From the NCBI GenBank assembly GCA_947458625.1, contig CANGZN010000004.1, forward strand, positions 1 through 36,293: a stretch of DNA of 36,293 nucleotides, written 5' to 3'. Origin of the DNA: Chitinophagaceae bacterium. GTDB taxonomy: Bacteria > Bacteroidota > Bacteroidia > Chitinophagales > Chitinophagaceae. Positions 1 to 7,959 of the stretch are shown one piece after another. Below the pieces are notes generated by a model. That model saw only the letters and a program-made list of their open reading frames with translations. It did no database searches and had not been told where the DNA came from. Every line of letters begins with the position of its first letter. Within the stretch, counting starts at the first letter, position 1. The position numbers and the translations under genes are program-made.

Positions 1-311
1 ATACCCATGCGGAAGATCGCGTTGTCGAGACGAGCCTCGAGCAATTTGATCAGGTTCTCACCAGTGGCACCCTTACGACGGGCAGCCTCTTCAAATGTTT
101 TACGGAATTGACGCTCCAGTACCCCGTAGGTATACTTGGCTTTTTGCTTCTCGCGCAATTGCAGCGCGAATTCGCCCAGGGTTTTACGCTTGCGCTTTTC
201 CCCGTGCTGACCGGGAGGATTGCTGTTCTTTCCCAGCCATTTTCCATTTCCCAGAATGGGCTCCCCGAAAATGCGGGAGATCTTGGTCTTTGGACCGTTG
301 TACCTTGCCAT
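1..311 (-). CDS. rpsD: 30S ribosomal protein S4, C-terminus truncated by window edge
   Basis: Minus-strand translation from CAT at 309-311: [67 protein letters not shown]...; alpha-operon context. Confidence 0.97.
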   Translation of the reverse strand, partial: MARYNGPKTKISRIFGEPILGNGKWLGKNSNPPGQHGEKRKRKTLGEFALQLREKQKAKYTYGVLERQFRKTFEEAARRKGATGENLIKLLEARLDNAIFRMG

Positions 312-326
312 GTTAGTTGTTCATTT

Positions 327-367
327 AAGCTTTTTTAGAAACCGGCACCACGATCCGTAAAAAGCTT
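327..367 (-). promoter_or_regulatory. Inverted repeat in rpsD leader
   Basis: AAGCTTTTT (327-335) / AAAAAGCTT (359-367), 9-bp stem closing a 23-nt loop, 15 nt before the rpsD ATG. Confidence 0.55.
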
Positions 368-423
368 TGAAAAAATCAATCGGATGCCCTTTGTTGAAAT
401 GAAACCAGACAGGCTATGTCAAT

Positions 424-441
424 GAGTGGCCGAAGCCACTC
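424..441 (-). promoter_or_regulatory. cUUCGg hairpin in rpsK-rpsD spacer
   Basis: Minus strand GAGTGGC-TTCG-GCCACTC, 7-bp perfect stem, 3 nt after the rpsK stop codon. Confidence 0.7.
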
Positions 442-444
442 GGT

Positions 445-852
445 TTACACACGACGTTTCTTAGGCGGACGGCAGCCGTTGTGCGGCATGGGCGTCACGT
501 CCTTGATCATAACGATCTCGATTCCGTTCTGTGACAGTGAGCGGATCGCTCCTTCACGGCCGGAACCAGGACCTTTTACATATACATCCACCCGCTTCAA
601 TCCAGCATCAGTAGCTGTCTTGGCAGCATCTGCTGCAGCCATTTGAGCGGCATAGGGTGTATTTTTCTTAGAACCGCGGAAGCCCATTTTACCGGCGCTG
701 CTCCAAGAAATGACCTGACCTGTTTTGTTGGTCAAGCTAACGATGATGTTGTTGAAGGTGGCTGAGATGTGGGCATCGCCATAGGCGTCCACTTTTACCA
801 CCCGCTTCTTTGCAGCGGCTTTGGCGCTGGGCTGTTGTTGTGCTTTTGCCAT
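445..852 (-). CDS. rpsK: 30S ribosomal protein S11
   Basis: ORF with [49 protein letters not shown] and C-term [18 protein letters not shown]. Confidence 0.98.
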   Translation of the reverse strand: MAKAQQQPSAKAAAKKRVVKVDAYGDAHISATFNNIIVSLTNKTGQVISWSSAGKMGFRGSKKNTPYAAQMAAADAAKTATDAGLKRVDVYVKGPGSGREGAIRSLSQNGIEIVMIKDVTPMPHNGCRPPKKRRV

Positions 853-969
853 TTTTTCTGTTTAGGTAGTCAACTGGTTTGGTTTCACCGGCTGGGCCGG
901 GACTGTTTCCTTTCCTCCCGCCGACTTACGAGGCGATCCGGATCAAAAACAGATTCAGGGGGTAAGTCC

Positions 970-994
970 GATTCCCGGTCATGGACCGGGAATC
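970..994 (-). promoter_or_regulatory. Strong hairpin in rpsM-rpsK spacer
   Basis: GATTCCCGGTC-atg-GACCGGGAATC, 11-bp perfect stem, 7 nt after the rpsM stop, no T-tract. Confidence 0.7.
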
Positions 995-1001
995 GTCAAG
1001 C

Positions 1002-1382
1002 TTATTTCTTAGCTGCCTTCTTTTTACCGGCAACTGTCTTACGCTTTCCTTTACGGGTACGGCTGTTGGTCTTGGTACGCTGACCACGAACCGGCAGTCC
1101 CTTACGGTGACGAAGTCCACGGTAGCAAGCGATATCAAGCAAACGCTTGATGCTCATCTGCACCTCCGAACGCAACTGACCTTCCACCTTGAATTCCTCC
1201 GTAATGGTATTACGGATAGCGTTCAGGTCCTCATCGTTCCACTGGTTCACTTTCTTACTGCGGTCAATGTTGTTCTTGTCCAGGATGTACTTAGCGGTAG
1301 AGGGACCGATACCATAGATATAGGTCAGTCCGATCTCACCTCTTTTGTTCTTCGGTAAATCAACGCCGGCGATACGAGCCAT
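1002..1382 (-). CDS. rpsM: 30S ribosomal protein S13
   Basis: [34 protein letters not shown]... [25 protein letters not shown]. Confidence 0.98.
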   Translation of the reverse strand: MARIAGVDLPKNKRGEIGLTYIYGIGPSTAKYILDKNNIDRSKKVNQWNDEDLNAIRNTITEEFKVEGQLRSEVQMSIKRLLDIACYRGLRHRKGLPVRGQRTKTNSRTRKGKRKTVAGKKKAAKK

Positions 1383-1416
1383 AATTTATACTTGATGATG
1401 TTTAATGAATGTTAGA

Positions 1417-1533
1417 TCAACCCTGACGCTGCTTGAAGCGAGGATTCTTCTTGTTGATGATGTACAGTTTTCCTTTGCGACGGACGATCTTACAATCGAC
1501 ACTGCGCTTTTTGATGGAGGCTCTTACTTTCAT
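1417..1533 (-). CDS. rpmJ: 50S ribosomal protein L36
   Basis: Read by hand (not in ORF track): [38 protein letters not shown], between rpsM and infA. Confidence 0.95.
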   Translation of the reverse strand: MKVRASIKKRSVDCKIVRRKGKLYIINKKNPRFKQRQG

Positions 1534-1562
1534 AATCTGTTTTTGTGCGCCTTCGTTTAAAA

Positions 1563-1781
1563 TTATTTATATCGGAAATTGATCCGGCCGCGGGTTAAGT
1601 CGTACGGAGACAATTCCACCCCCACTTTGTCACCTGGCAAGATCCGGATGTAGTGCATGCGCATTTTACCGGAGATCGTTGCCAAGATCTCATGTCCATT
1701 TTCCAGCCTTACACGAAACATGGCGTTGGAGAGGGCCTCCAGAATGATGCCATCTTGCTTGATCAGGGGTTGTTTGGACAT
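1563..1781 (-). CDS. infA: Translation initiation factor IF-1
   Basis: [72 protein letters not shown]; start trimmed from the 1886 ORF start to ATG at 1779-1781. Confidence 0.97.
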   Translation of the reverse strand: MSKQPLIKQDGIILEALSNAMFRVRLENGHEILATISGKMRMHYIRILPGDKVGVELSPYDLTRGRINFRYK

Positions 1782-1796
1782 ATGAAATTGGGGGTG

Positions 1797-1804
1797 CAAA
1801 GATA
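1797..1804 (-). promoter_or_regulatory. Putative -7 element (TATCTTTG) of infA
   Basis: CAAAGATA on + strand = TATCTTTG on - strand, matching the Bacteroidota TAnnTTTG consensus, 15 nt upstream of the infA ATG. Confidence 0.6.
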
Positions 1805-1837
1805 CAGGGGCAACCCCAAAAAAAGAAGGGAGGCGTG

Positions 1838-1871
1838 AAAAAAAATAATCAGGGGGTAAATTCCTGATTAT
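1838..1871 (-). terminator. Intrinsic terminator downstream of homogentisate dioxygenase gene
   Basis: Minus strand ATAATCAGG-aatttaccc-CCTGATTAT followed by T-tract (AAAAAAAA at 1838-1845 on +). Confidence 0.75.
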
Positions 1872-1905
1872 CAGTCCGAAAGACAACGATGGTCTGGGTG
1901 GTTGG

Positions 1906-3063
1906 CTATTCCGCCCAACTCATCACATAGTCTTGATTCTCAATTGCTAAAGCCTGCTTGGTGAGTTTCAAGGGCCGGAAAGTGTCGACCATAACCGCCA
2001 ATTCCTTGGTCTCCTTGGCGCCGATGCTCTTTTCAACGGCACCCGGATGGGGGCCATGCGGAATACCTGCGGGATGCAAGGTGATCATCCCCTTTGTGAC
2101 ATGTTTGCGGCTCATGAATTCACCATCCACATAGTACAATACTTCATCACTATCGATATTGCTGTGGTTGTAAGGAGCCGGTATACCCTGCGGATGGTAA
2201 TCATACATCCGTGGAACGAATGAACAAACCACGAACGCCTCGGCTTCAAATGTTTGGTGGATCGGCGGCGGCATGTGTACGCGTCCGGTGATCGGCTCGA
2301 AGTCGTGGATAGAGAAAATATACGGATAGCAACAACCATCCCACCCGATCACATCGAAAGGATGCGTACCGTAGTGAAGTCCGTACAACATACCCTGCTT
2401 TTTGGCACGGATCAAAAAATCACCTGCCTGGTCGAAGGTCTCGAGGTCTTGCGGGGGACGGATATCCCGCTCACAATAGGGCGAATGCTCCATCAACTGC
2501 CCATACTTACTCAAATACCGCTTTGGAAAGCGCAACGGAGAAAAGGATTCCACGATGAATAACCGATTATCGGGGGTATCGAAATGGATCTGGTAAATCG
2601 TGCCGCGAGGTAAGACAATATAATCGCCATAAGAGAATGGCAGTTGTCCATACGGCGTACAAACTTTACCACTTCCTTCGTGCACGAATATCATTTCATC
2701 TGCATCGGTATTCTTGAAAAAATAATCGGTGGTGCTTTTGCGAGGAGCCGCCAATACAATGTGACAATCATTATTGACTAGAACCGGTATCCGACTCTCC
2801 AAATAATCATCAGCCGGCGGCACCTTGAATCCTTCCAGACTCCGGTGTTTCAGCATTTTTTCCTCTGCCACCTGAGGTGATACATCCACCTGCGGCTCTG
2901 TCTTGATGATCTGCGTGGGTGGATGGCAATGGTATAGAAGTGAATAATCGTTGCTGAATCCCTCCGTGGAGAACAATTGCTCGCTGTACAATCCGCCGTC
3001 AGGCTTACGAAACTGCGTGTGACGCTTGTGTGGGATCTGGCCGAGTGTATGGTAATGAGGCAT
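1906..3063 (-). CDS. hmgA: Homogentisate 1,2-dioxygenase family protein
   Basis: [45 protein letters not shown]...; cupin-like [30 protein letters not shown]. Confidence 0.88.
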   Translation of the reverse strand: MPHYHTLGQIPHKRHTQFRKPDGGLYSEQLFSTEGFSNDYSLLYHCHPPTQIIKTEPQVDVSPQVAEEKMLKHRSLEGFKVPPADDYLESRIPVLVNNDCHIVLAAPRKSTTDYFFKNTDADEMIFVHEGSGKVCTPYGQLPFSYGDYIVLPRGTIYQIHFDTPDNRLFIVESFSPLRFPKRYLSKYGQLMEHSPYCERDIRPPQDLETFDQAGDFLIRAKKQGMLYGLHYGTHPFDVIGWDGCCYPYIFSIHDFEPITGRVHMPPPIHQTFEAEAFVVCSFVPRMYDYHPQGIPAPYNHSNIDSDEVLYYVDGEFMSRKHVTKGMITLHPAGIPHGPHPGAVEKSIGAKETKELAVMVDTFRPLKLTKQALAIENQDYVMSWAE

Positions 3064-3078
3064 GTGGGAACGTTGGAC

Positions 3079-3152
3079 GATGAAAGATGAAGGATGAAAT
3101 GGTAGAATGTAGAAAGTGTAAGGTTTAAACGTTCTACTTTCTACCTTCTACA
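3079..3152. repeat. Degenerate period-7 tandem array with inverted halves around a GTTTAAAC palindrome
   Basis: GATGAAA GATGAAG GATGAAA t GGTAGAA TGTAGAA AGTGTAA ggtttaaacg TTCTACT TTCTACC TTCTACA. Confidence 0.75.
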
Positions 3153-3579
3153 TTCCGGGGAACCAAGGTCTGGCGATCGCAGCATCGCGGAAAGGCCAGG
3201 GAACGGCTGCAAGGATAAGCACCAGAGCGATCAGTAATAAGGTTTTGACGGACCGGTAATTCAGATCTTTTGCCTTCCGACGTGCTAGGGTGATCAACAC
3301 CACGCTAGTGATCATCATCACCGGATGCTCCACGAGGTAGAATCGATAAAATCCGTCCTTCATCACCGAAGTTCCTTCAGGCACATTCATCCATCCATAG
3401 CGACCGGCGATGGTCTGATACAAGCCGATCAACAGCATGACATGTGACGTGATCATCAACCAGAGTCCGGTTGATTTGATCTTCTCGCTTTTTACTAACG
3501 AATAGTAAATGCTAACCAGTAGCAATATTAAAATAACCCAACGCAGTAGGCTGTGTAAATGTATAAGTCCGGTAGTCAT
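3148..3579 (-). CDS. Small four-helix-type membrane protein (cytochrome b561-like)
   Basis: MTTGLIHLHSLLRWVILILLLVSIYYSL... several hydrophobic helices; early His pair; ATG at 3577-3579 preferred. Confidence 0.6.
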   Translation of the reverse strand: MTTGLIHLHSLLRWVILILLLVSIYYSLVKSEKIKSTGLWLMITSHVMLLIGLYQTIAGRYGWMNVPEGTSVMKDGFYRFYLVEHPVMMITSVVLITLARRKAKDLNYRSVKTLLLIALVLILAAVPWPFRDAAIARPWFPGM

Positions 3580-3601
3580 ATGGCGTGATTTTGGTGTATC
3601 A

Positions 3602-3609
3602 CAAATATA
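3602..3609 (-). promoter_or_regulatory. Putative -7 element TATATTTG
   Basis: CAAATATA on +; TTG about 19 nt further upstream on the minus strand; 22 nt before the ATG of the 3148-3579 gene. Confidence 0.5.
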
Positions 3610-3635
3610 CAACTACAGCCTACAGACCCAATTAA

Positions 3636-4940
3636 CTAGAAGGACATGTTCATGTTCCGCATGTCGCCCTCAAAACGGGGATTCACGAAATTATTCAACC
3701 TGGACCCAAACCGATAATTGATCCCAAAACTGGTGAAAAAATTATAGCCGGAGGCCAACTGTCGCTGCCTGGCCAAAACTTCTTGCGGAGAGGCACTCCC
3801 CTTGGGCAGAAAGATCTGGTCGCGGGTAACTCCTCCAAAAGCAGACACAAAAAAGGAAAGTCCGCCCGTGATCCGAACATTGGTAAAGGCATTGATGCCC
3901 AAATTGAAAAAATCCCAATCATTCAAAAAATGTTCACCGAATAGGCCGATTGACAGATTGCCCCATTTCTGATTTTTGGTCATATTCACCCGAACCCCCT
4001 GTGTGTATACCCGCTCTTGCAGCTTGTCATAGATCGTAGAATCGTAATAACGTTGATCCTTTGCTGCCAGTACATAGGATATAGTGAACAGATTATTGTT
4101 CACCTCTTTGTACGGGTAAATATTATATTCTATGCCCAAACTGACCTCTGATCGTAACTTATAGTTGGAAAAAGTACTTTGACTGAACCGAGCATCATAA
4201 GCCCAACTCCAACGATCATTGATGCTTCCGACTAAGTAGTGATACAACGAGAGGTCATGATTGTTAACCGTAAATTCCACTTCCCCGGTCCCATCGTCAT
4301 AGGTGAAAGAGGACTGGTTACGGGATGCGTTCAGGAATAACCCATACTTCCACTTCTCTGTCGTTCGATTCGCTGAAAGATTGGAGCTGTACCGATTACT
4401 CCGATACACAGCATCCGCATTGATGTTCCCGTTCGCACCTACCCGAAATATCCAATAATCCCAGGGGTCTTTGGTTTCTTTCGTTGTATCCGGCCTCCCG
4501 GATGAATCTGTTCGCTCTTTGAATTCAATAGAAAGATTCCCCGGATCCTTCGTGCGAACGACATAAGCAACCAGGCCCGACTTCAGATAAAACAGTAACG
4601 ATTCGCGAATTTCTACATCCGTGGCATTTCTGTCTACATCAAACGACAATGTATCCATCATACCCGCAAAGGCATGCTGCCCGTAATAAATAAGTTGATA
4701 ATGACTGCCTCCACTACCGGTAGGCAAACTCGTGATTAACACGTGTACATCCGCTGCCTGATTGTCCAATGTAAAATCGACACCCTTTATCTCCGTGCGG
4801 ATATAAGTCATATCGCACCAGGTATTCGAACAATCAACAAAAATGGAAAGCCTGCCAGGCAAGTTTCTACCGGACTGTGAATTTGCAGAATAACCTAAGA
4901 ACAAAGGAATAAAAGCGAAAAGCAGGAAGGTCTTGGACAT
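3636..4940 (-). CDS. Uncharacterised outer-membrane protein: N-terminal domain plus predicted C-terminal beta-barrel
   Basis: Signal peptide MSKTFLLFAFIPLFLGYSANSQ; conserved-looking DCSNTWCDMTYIRTEI and QAADVHVLITSLPTGSGGSHYQLIYYG; C-terminal half rich in alternating aromatic beta strands. Confidence 0.7.
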   Translation of the reverse strand: MSKTFLLFAFIPLFLGYSANSQSGRNLPGRLSIFVDCSNTWCDMTYIRTEIKGVDFTLDNQAADVHVLITSLPTGSGGSHYQLIYYGQHAFAGMMDTLSFDVDRNATDVEIRESLLFYLKSGLVAYVVRTKDPGNLSIEFKERTDSSGRPDTTKETKDPWDYWIFRVGANGNINADAVYRSNRYSSNLSANRTTEKWKYGLFLNASRNQSSFTYDDGTGEVEFTVNNHDLSLYHYLVGSINDRWSWAYDARFSQSTFSNYKLRSEVSLGIEYNIYPYKEVNNNLFTISYVLAAKDQRYYDSTIYDKLQERVYTQGVRVNMTKNQKWGNLSIGLFGEHFLNDWDFFNLGINAFTNVRITGGLSFFVSAFGGVTRDQIFLPKGSASPQEVLARQRQLASGYNFFTSFGINYRFGSRLNNFVNPRFEGDMRNMNMSF

Positions 4941-5002
4941 TGGTTTGGTTTGAGTCGCGCAAAGATTGTCAAACATATCGACCCGAGCATTCCCAATTTG
5001 TT

Positions 5003-5072
5003 AAACACTTCCCAATCTAAACTCTCATCCCTCATCTCTAAACTCCCACCCTTCACCCTTCACCCTTCATCT
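5003..5072. repeat. Degenerate period-7 tandem array (GGGTGAA/AGATGAR/AGTTTAG heptamers on minus strand)
   Basis: Minus strand: AGATGAA GGGTGAA GGGTGAA GGGTGGG AGTTTAG AGATGAG GGATGAG AGTTTAG ATTGGGA AGTGTTT. Confidence 0.75.
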
Positions 5073-5076
5073 CCCC

Positions 5077-6162
5077 CTACTCCACCCAATCCGCTACAAA
5101 CACATTCGTATCCCGCGTGCCGCCGTTATTTCGGTTACTGCAGAATACGATTTTCTTACCGTTGGGTGAAAACATTGGAAACGCATCGAAGCCTTTATCA
5201 CGAGAAACCTTTGTGAGATTCGATCCGTCACCATTCATCGTGTATAAATTGAACGGGAAACCGCGCTTGTACTCGTGATTGCTGGCAAAAATGATCCGCT
5301 TACTGTCGGGCATAAACGATGGAGCCCAATTGGCCTGACCCAGTGTCGTGATCTGTTTGGCATTGGATCCGTCGGCATTGGCTACCCAAACCTCCATATT
5401 GGTTGGCGCCACCAAATGCTCGGCCAGTAGGTCTTTGTACTCTTTTACTTCGGCCTCCGATTTCGGACGGGAAGCCCTCCAAATGATCTTCTTGCCATCC
5501 GGCGAAAACCAGGCACCTCCATCATATCCTAAATCATAGGTGATCCGCTTCTCCGAACCTGTTTCCAGATTCATGATGTACAATTCGATATCACCGTCTT
5601 TATCACTGGTATAAAGCATCAACTTGCCATCGGGAGAAAGCGTAGCCTCGGCATCATATCCGGGTGCATTCGTCAGTTGCTTGACAATATTTCCTTTCAG
5701 GTCGGACATGAAAATATCGAAAGACGGATACAAAGGCCAGATATACTTGTTGCCGTATTTGGCACGGTCTGGTACCGGCGGGCAATCCCCCGAACCCAAA
5801 TGCGTGGAAGCGTAGATGATATGCTTGTCGTCTTTCGTAAAAAAAGCGCAAGTGGTTCGACCCTTACCGGTGCTTACCAACTGATAAGAAAAGGGACGAT
5901 TCTTCTTCTTGGGCAATTTGCCATAATAGATCTGATCACAAGGGATGCCATCCTTCATGCTGGTACGTTGAAATACCAGGGATTTTCCATCATAACTCCA
6001 ATAAGCTTCCGCATTATCACCCCCGAAGGTGAGCTGACGCATGTTCCGAAAATGCTTCTCCTCAGGAAGTCGAAGTGTATCGTCGGACTGAGCCGATACC
6101 ATTAAAGTGGCGCTTACCAGTAAGCAGGTGGCAATGAAAACAGCTGATTGTCGTTTAAACAT
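5077..6162 (-). CDS. TolB-like/PD40 beta-propeller secreted protein
   Basis: Signal peptide MFKRQSAVFIATCLLVSATLMVSAQ; repeated LSPDGKLMLYTSDKDGDIELYIMNL, FSPDGKKIIWRASR, FSPNGKKIVFCSNR. Confidence 0.85.
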   Translation of the reverse strand: MFKRQSAVFIATCLLVSATLMVSAQSDDTLRLPEEKHFRNMRQLTFGGDNAEAYWSYDGKSLVFQRTSMKDGIPCDQIYYGKLPKKKNRPFSYQLVSTGKGRTTCAFFTKDDKHIIYASTHLGSGDCPPVPDRAKYGNKYIWPLYPSFDIFMSDLKGNIVKQLTNAPGYDAEATLSPDGKLMLYTSDKDGDIELYIMNLETGSEKRITYDLGYDGGAWFSPDGKKIIWRASRPKSEAEVKEYKDLLAEHLVAPTNMEVWVANADGSNAKQITTLGQANWAPSFMPDSKRIIFASNHEYKRGFPFNLYTMNGDGSNLTKVSRDKGFDAFPMFSPNGKKIVFCSNRNNGGTRDTNVFVADWVE

Positions 6163-6179
6163 ATATATGTCTTGTTCCG

Positions 6180-6187
6180 CAAAATTA
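6180..6187 (-). promoter_or_regulatory. Putative -7 element TAATTTTG of the PD40 gene
   Basis: CAAAATTA on +; exact TAnnTTTG on minus strand upstream of ATG at 6160-6162. Confidence 0.5.
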
Positions 6188-6250
6188 ATCATCCACAACC
6201 GTATCGCCCCCCTCAAAGGGTAAACGGGAAGCAAACAGTATTTTTACAGC

Positions 6251-7237
6251 ATGCAGCGAATCGGCTTTTTGTTTATCCTCATTTGTGCGGCATTGGCCTG
6301 TAATAGTCCCCAGGCAGACTCCACCACTACCGAACTACTCGAACAGCCGCCTTTTCTTGAATGGACAGACCGAATTGAAAATGACCCCGAAAACGATTCC
6401 CTGTACTTCATACGCGGCAGACTACTGATGCAAGGCGGACATACAGCTGCCGCACGTACCGATTTTGAAAAAGCCTGGTCGATCAAGCCCGCCGCCCTTT
6501 TGGCAGAATATCTCGCCAACACACTTGAATCACCACAAGCGCAATGCTCCTTCTTAAAACAAGCGACGAATCAATTCCCCGGTGATTTCCCATTAGAATA
6601 TATGTTGGCCGAGTCTTTTCAATCGATGGACTCAACGGATGCAGCCCTCTACATCACACAGAAATGGCTACAATCAGGCATTGAGATCCCGGAATTCATC
6701 TTACTACACGCATCCCTATTGGAAAAAAAAGGGAACAAAACCGAATCGCTCTACCTACTCGAAACACTTTACGAAAATGAGCCGAACTATCGCCCCGTAA
6801 AGGAGATACTTGCCTTACGATATGCCGGCAGCGGTAATAAAAAAGCGATCCTTCTGTGCGAGGAAATATCCCAACTTGATAGCACTGGGCACGACCCATT
6901 ACCCAATTATTACCTCGGGATCTACTACGGTACACAAAAAAATTACACGTCGGCGATCCAAGCTTTCGATAAAGCCATCCAATCAGATTATAATTTCATC
7001 GAGGCCTATATTGAAAAAGCCTCCCTGCTCTATGAACAAAAAGTATACAAAGGATCGCTGGAGGTGTTGAGTAAAGCCCTTGCCGTGGCCCCCGATCATG
7101 CATCCGTTTATTACTGGACGGCTAAATGTCAACAGGCACTGGGGGACAAGGAATCGGCCCGATTCAATTACCTGAAGGCATACGGACTGGATAAAAGTTT
7201 CATTGAGGCGAAAGCCGCTGCCGATCAACTGAAATAA
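6251..7237 (+). CDS. TPR-repeat lipoprotein
   Basis: Lipobox AALAC in MQRIGFLFILICAALACNSPQ; multiple TPR-like helices (e.g. NYTSAIQAFDKAIQSDYNFIEAYIEKASLLYEQ). Confidence 0.85.
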   Translation: MQRIGFLFILICAALACNSPQADSTTTELLEQPPFLEWTDRIENDPENDSLYFIRGRLLMQGGHTAAARTDFEKAWSIKPAALLAEYLANTLESPQAQCSFLKQATNQFPGDFPLEYMLAESFQSMDSTDAALYITQKWLQSGIEIPEFILLHASLLEKKGNKTESLYLLETLYENEPNYRPVKEILALRYAGSGNKKAILLCEEISQLDSTGHDPLPNYYLGIYYGTQKNYTSAIQAFDKAIQSDYNFIEAYIEKASLLYEQKVYKGSLEVLSKALAVAPDHASVYYWTAKCQQALGDKESARFNYLKAYGLDKSFIEAKAAADQLK

Positions 7238-7264
7238 AACTATCTTGCAACAAATTCCAAAGCG

Positions 7265-7912
7265 ATGGCGCTGATCGCTCCCTCCCTGCTCTCCGCAAAT
7301 TTTCTGCACCTCGAGGCTGACTGTCGTATGCTCAATGAGAGCCAGGCCGACTGGTACCATTTGGATGTGATGGATGGTCGTTTCGTTCCCAACATCAGCT
7401 TCGGACCGATGCTGATCGACTTCTTCAGAAAAGCTACGACCAAATACCTGGATGTTCACTTGATGATCGAAGAGCCTGAAAAATATGTAGAGGCCTTTCA
7501 TCGCGCTGGTGCGAACGGTATTACCGTTCACCTCGAAGCCTGTCGTCACCTGCACCGCAACCTGCAACAGATCCGCTCATTAGGCATCAAAGCCGGTGTA
7601 GCGATCAATCCACATACCCCTGTAGACAGTTTGAACGACATCCTTCAGGAAGCAGACCTGGTTTGCATCATGAGTGTCAATCCCGGTTTCGGCGGACAAC
7701 AATTCATTCCACATACCCTGGAAAAAGTACGTCAATTGCGTAAACGCATCGATGCCCTTCAACTTTCCACACTGATCGAAATTGATGGTGGGGTAACGCT
7801 TGATAATGCATCCACACTCATCGAAGCCGGTGCACATGTGCTCGTTGCCGGCAATACGGTTTTTAAATCTGCTGACCCGAAAGCAACCATTTCTGCCCTG
7901 AAAGCTTGCTGA
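7265..7912 (+). CDS. rpe: Ribulose-phosphate 3-epimerase
   Basis: IAPSLLSANFLHLEADCRML, YHLDVMDGRFVPNISFGPMLI, VMSVNPGFGGQ-like IMSVNPGFGGQQFIP, IEIDGGV. Confidence 0.97.
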   Translation: MALIAPSLLSANFLHLEADCRMLNESQADWYHLDVMDGRFVPNISFGPMLIDFFRKATTKYLDVHLMIEEPEKYVEAFHRAGANGITVHLEACRHLHRNLQQIRSLGIKAGVAINPHTPVDSLNDILQEADLVCIMSVNPGFGGQQFIPHTLEKVRQLRKRIDALQLSTLIEIDGGVTLDNASTLIEAGAHVLVAGNTVFKSADPKATISALKAC

Positions 7913-7959
7913 GTGCAGGTCAATTCCGTTCAGTAAATTGTGCAACGAAGAATCATACC

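Noticed and set aside
1563-1886. Extended 107-aa infA ORF starting at 1886
   Set aside because: The N-terminal extension overlaps the terminator and promoter; IF-1 homology starts at ATG 1779-1781.
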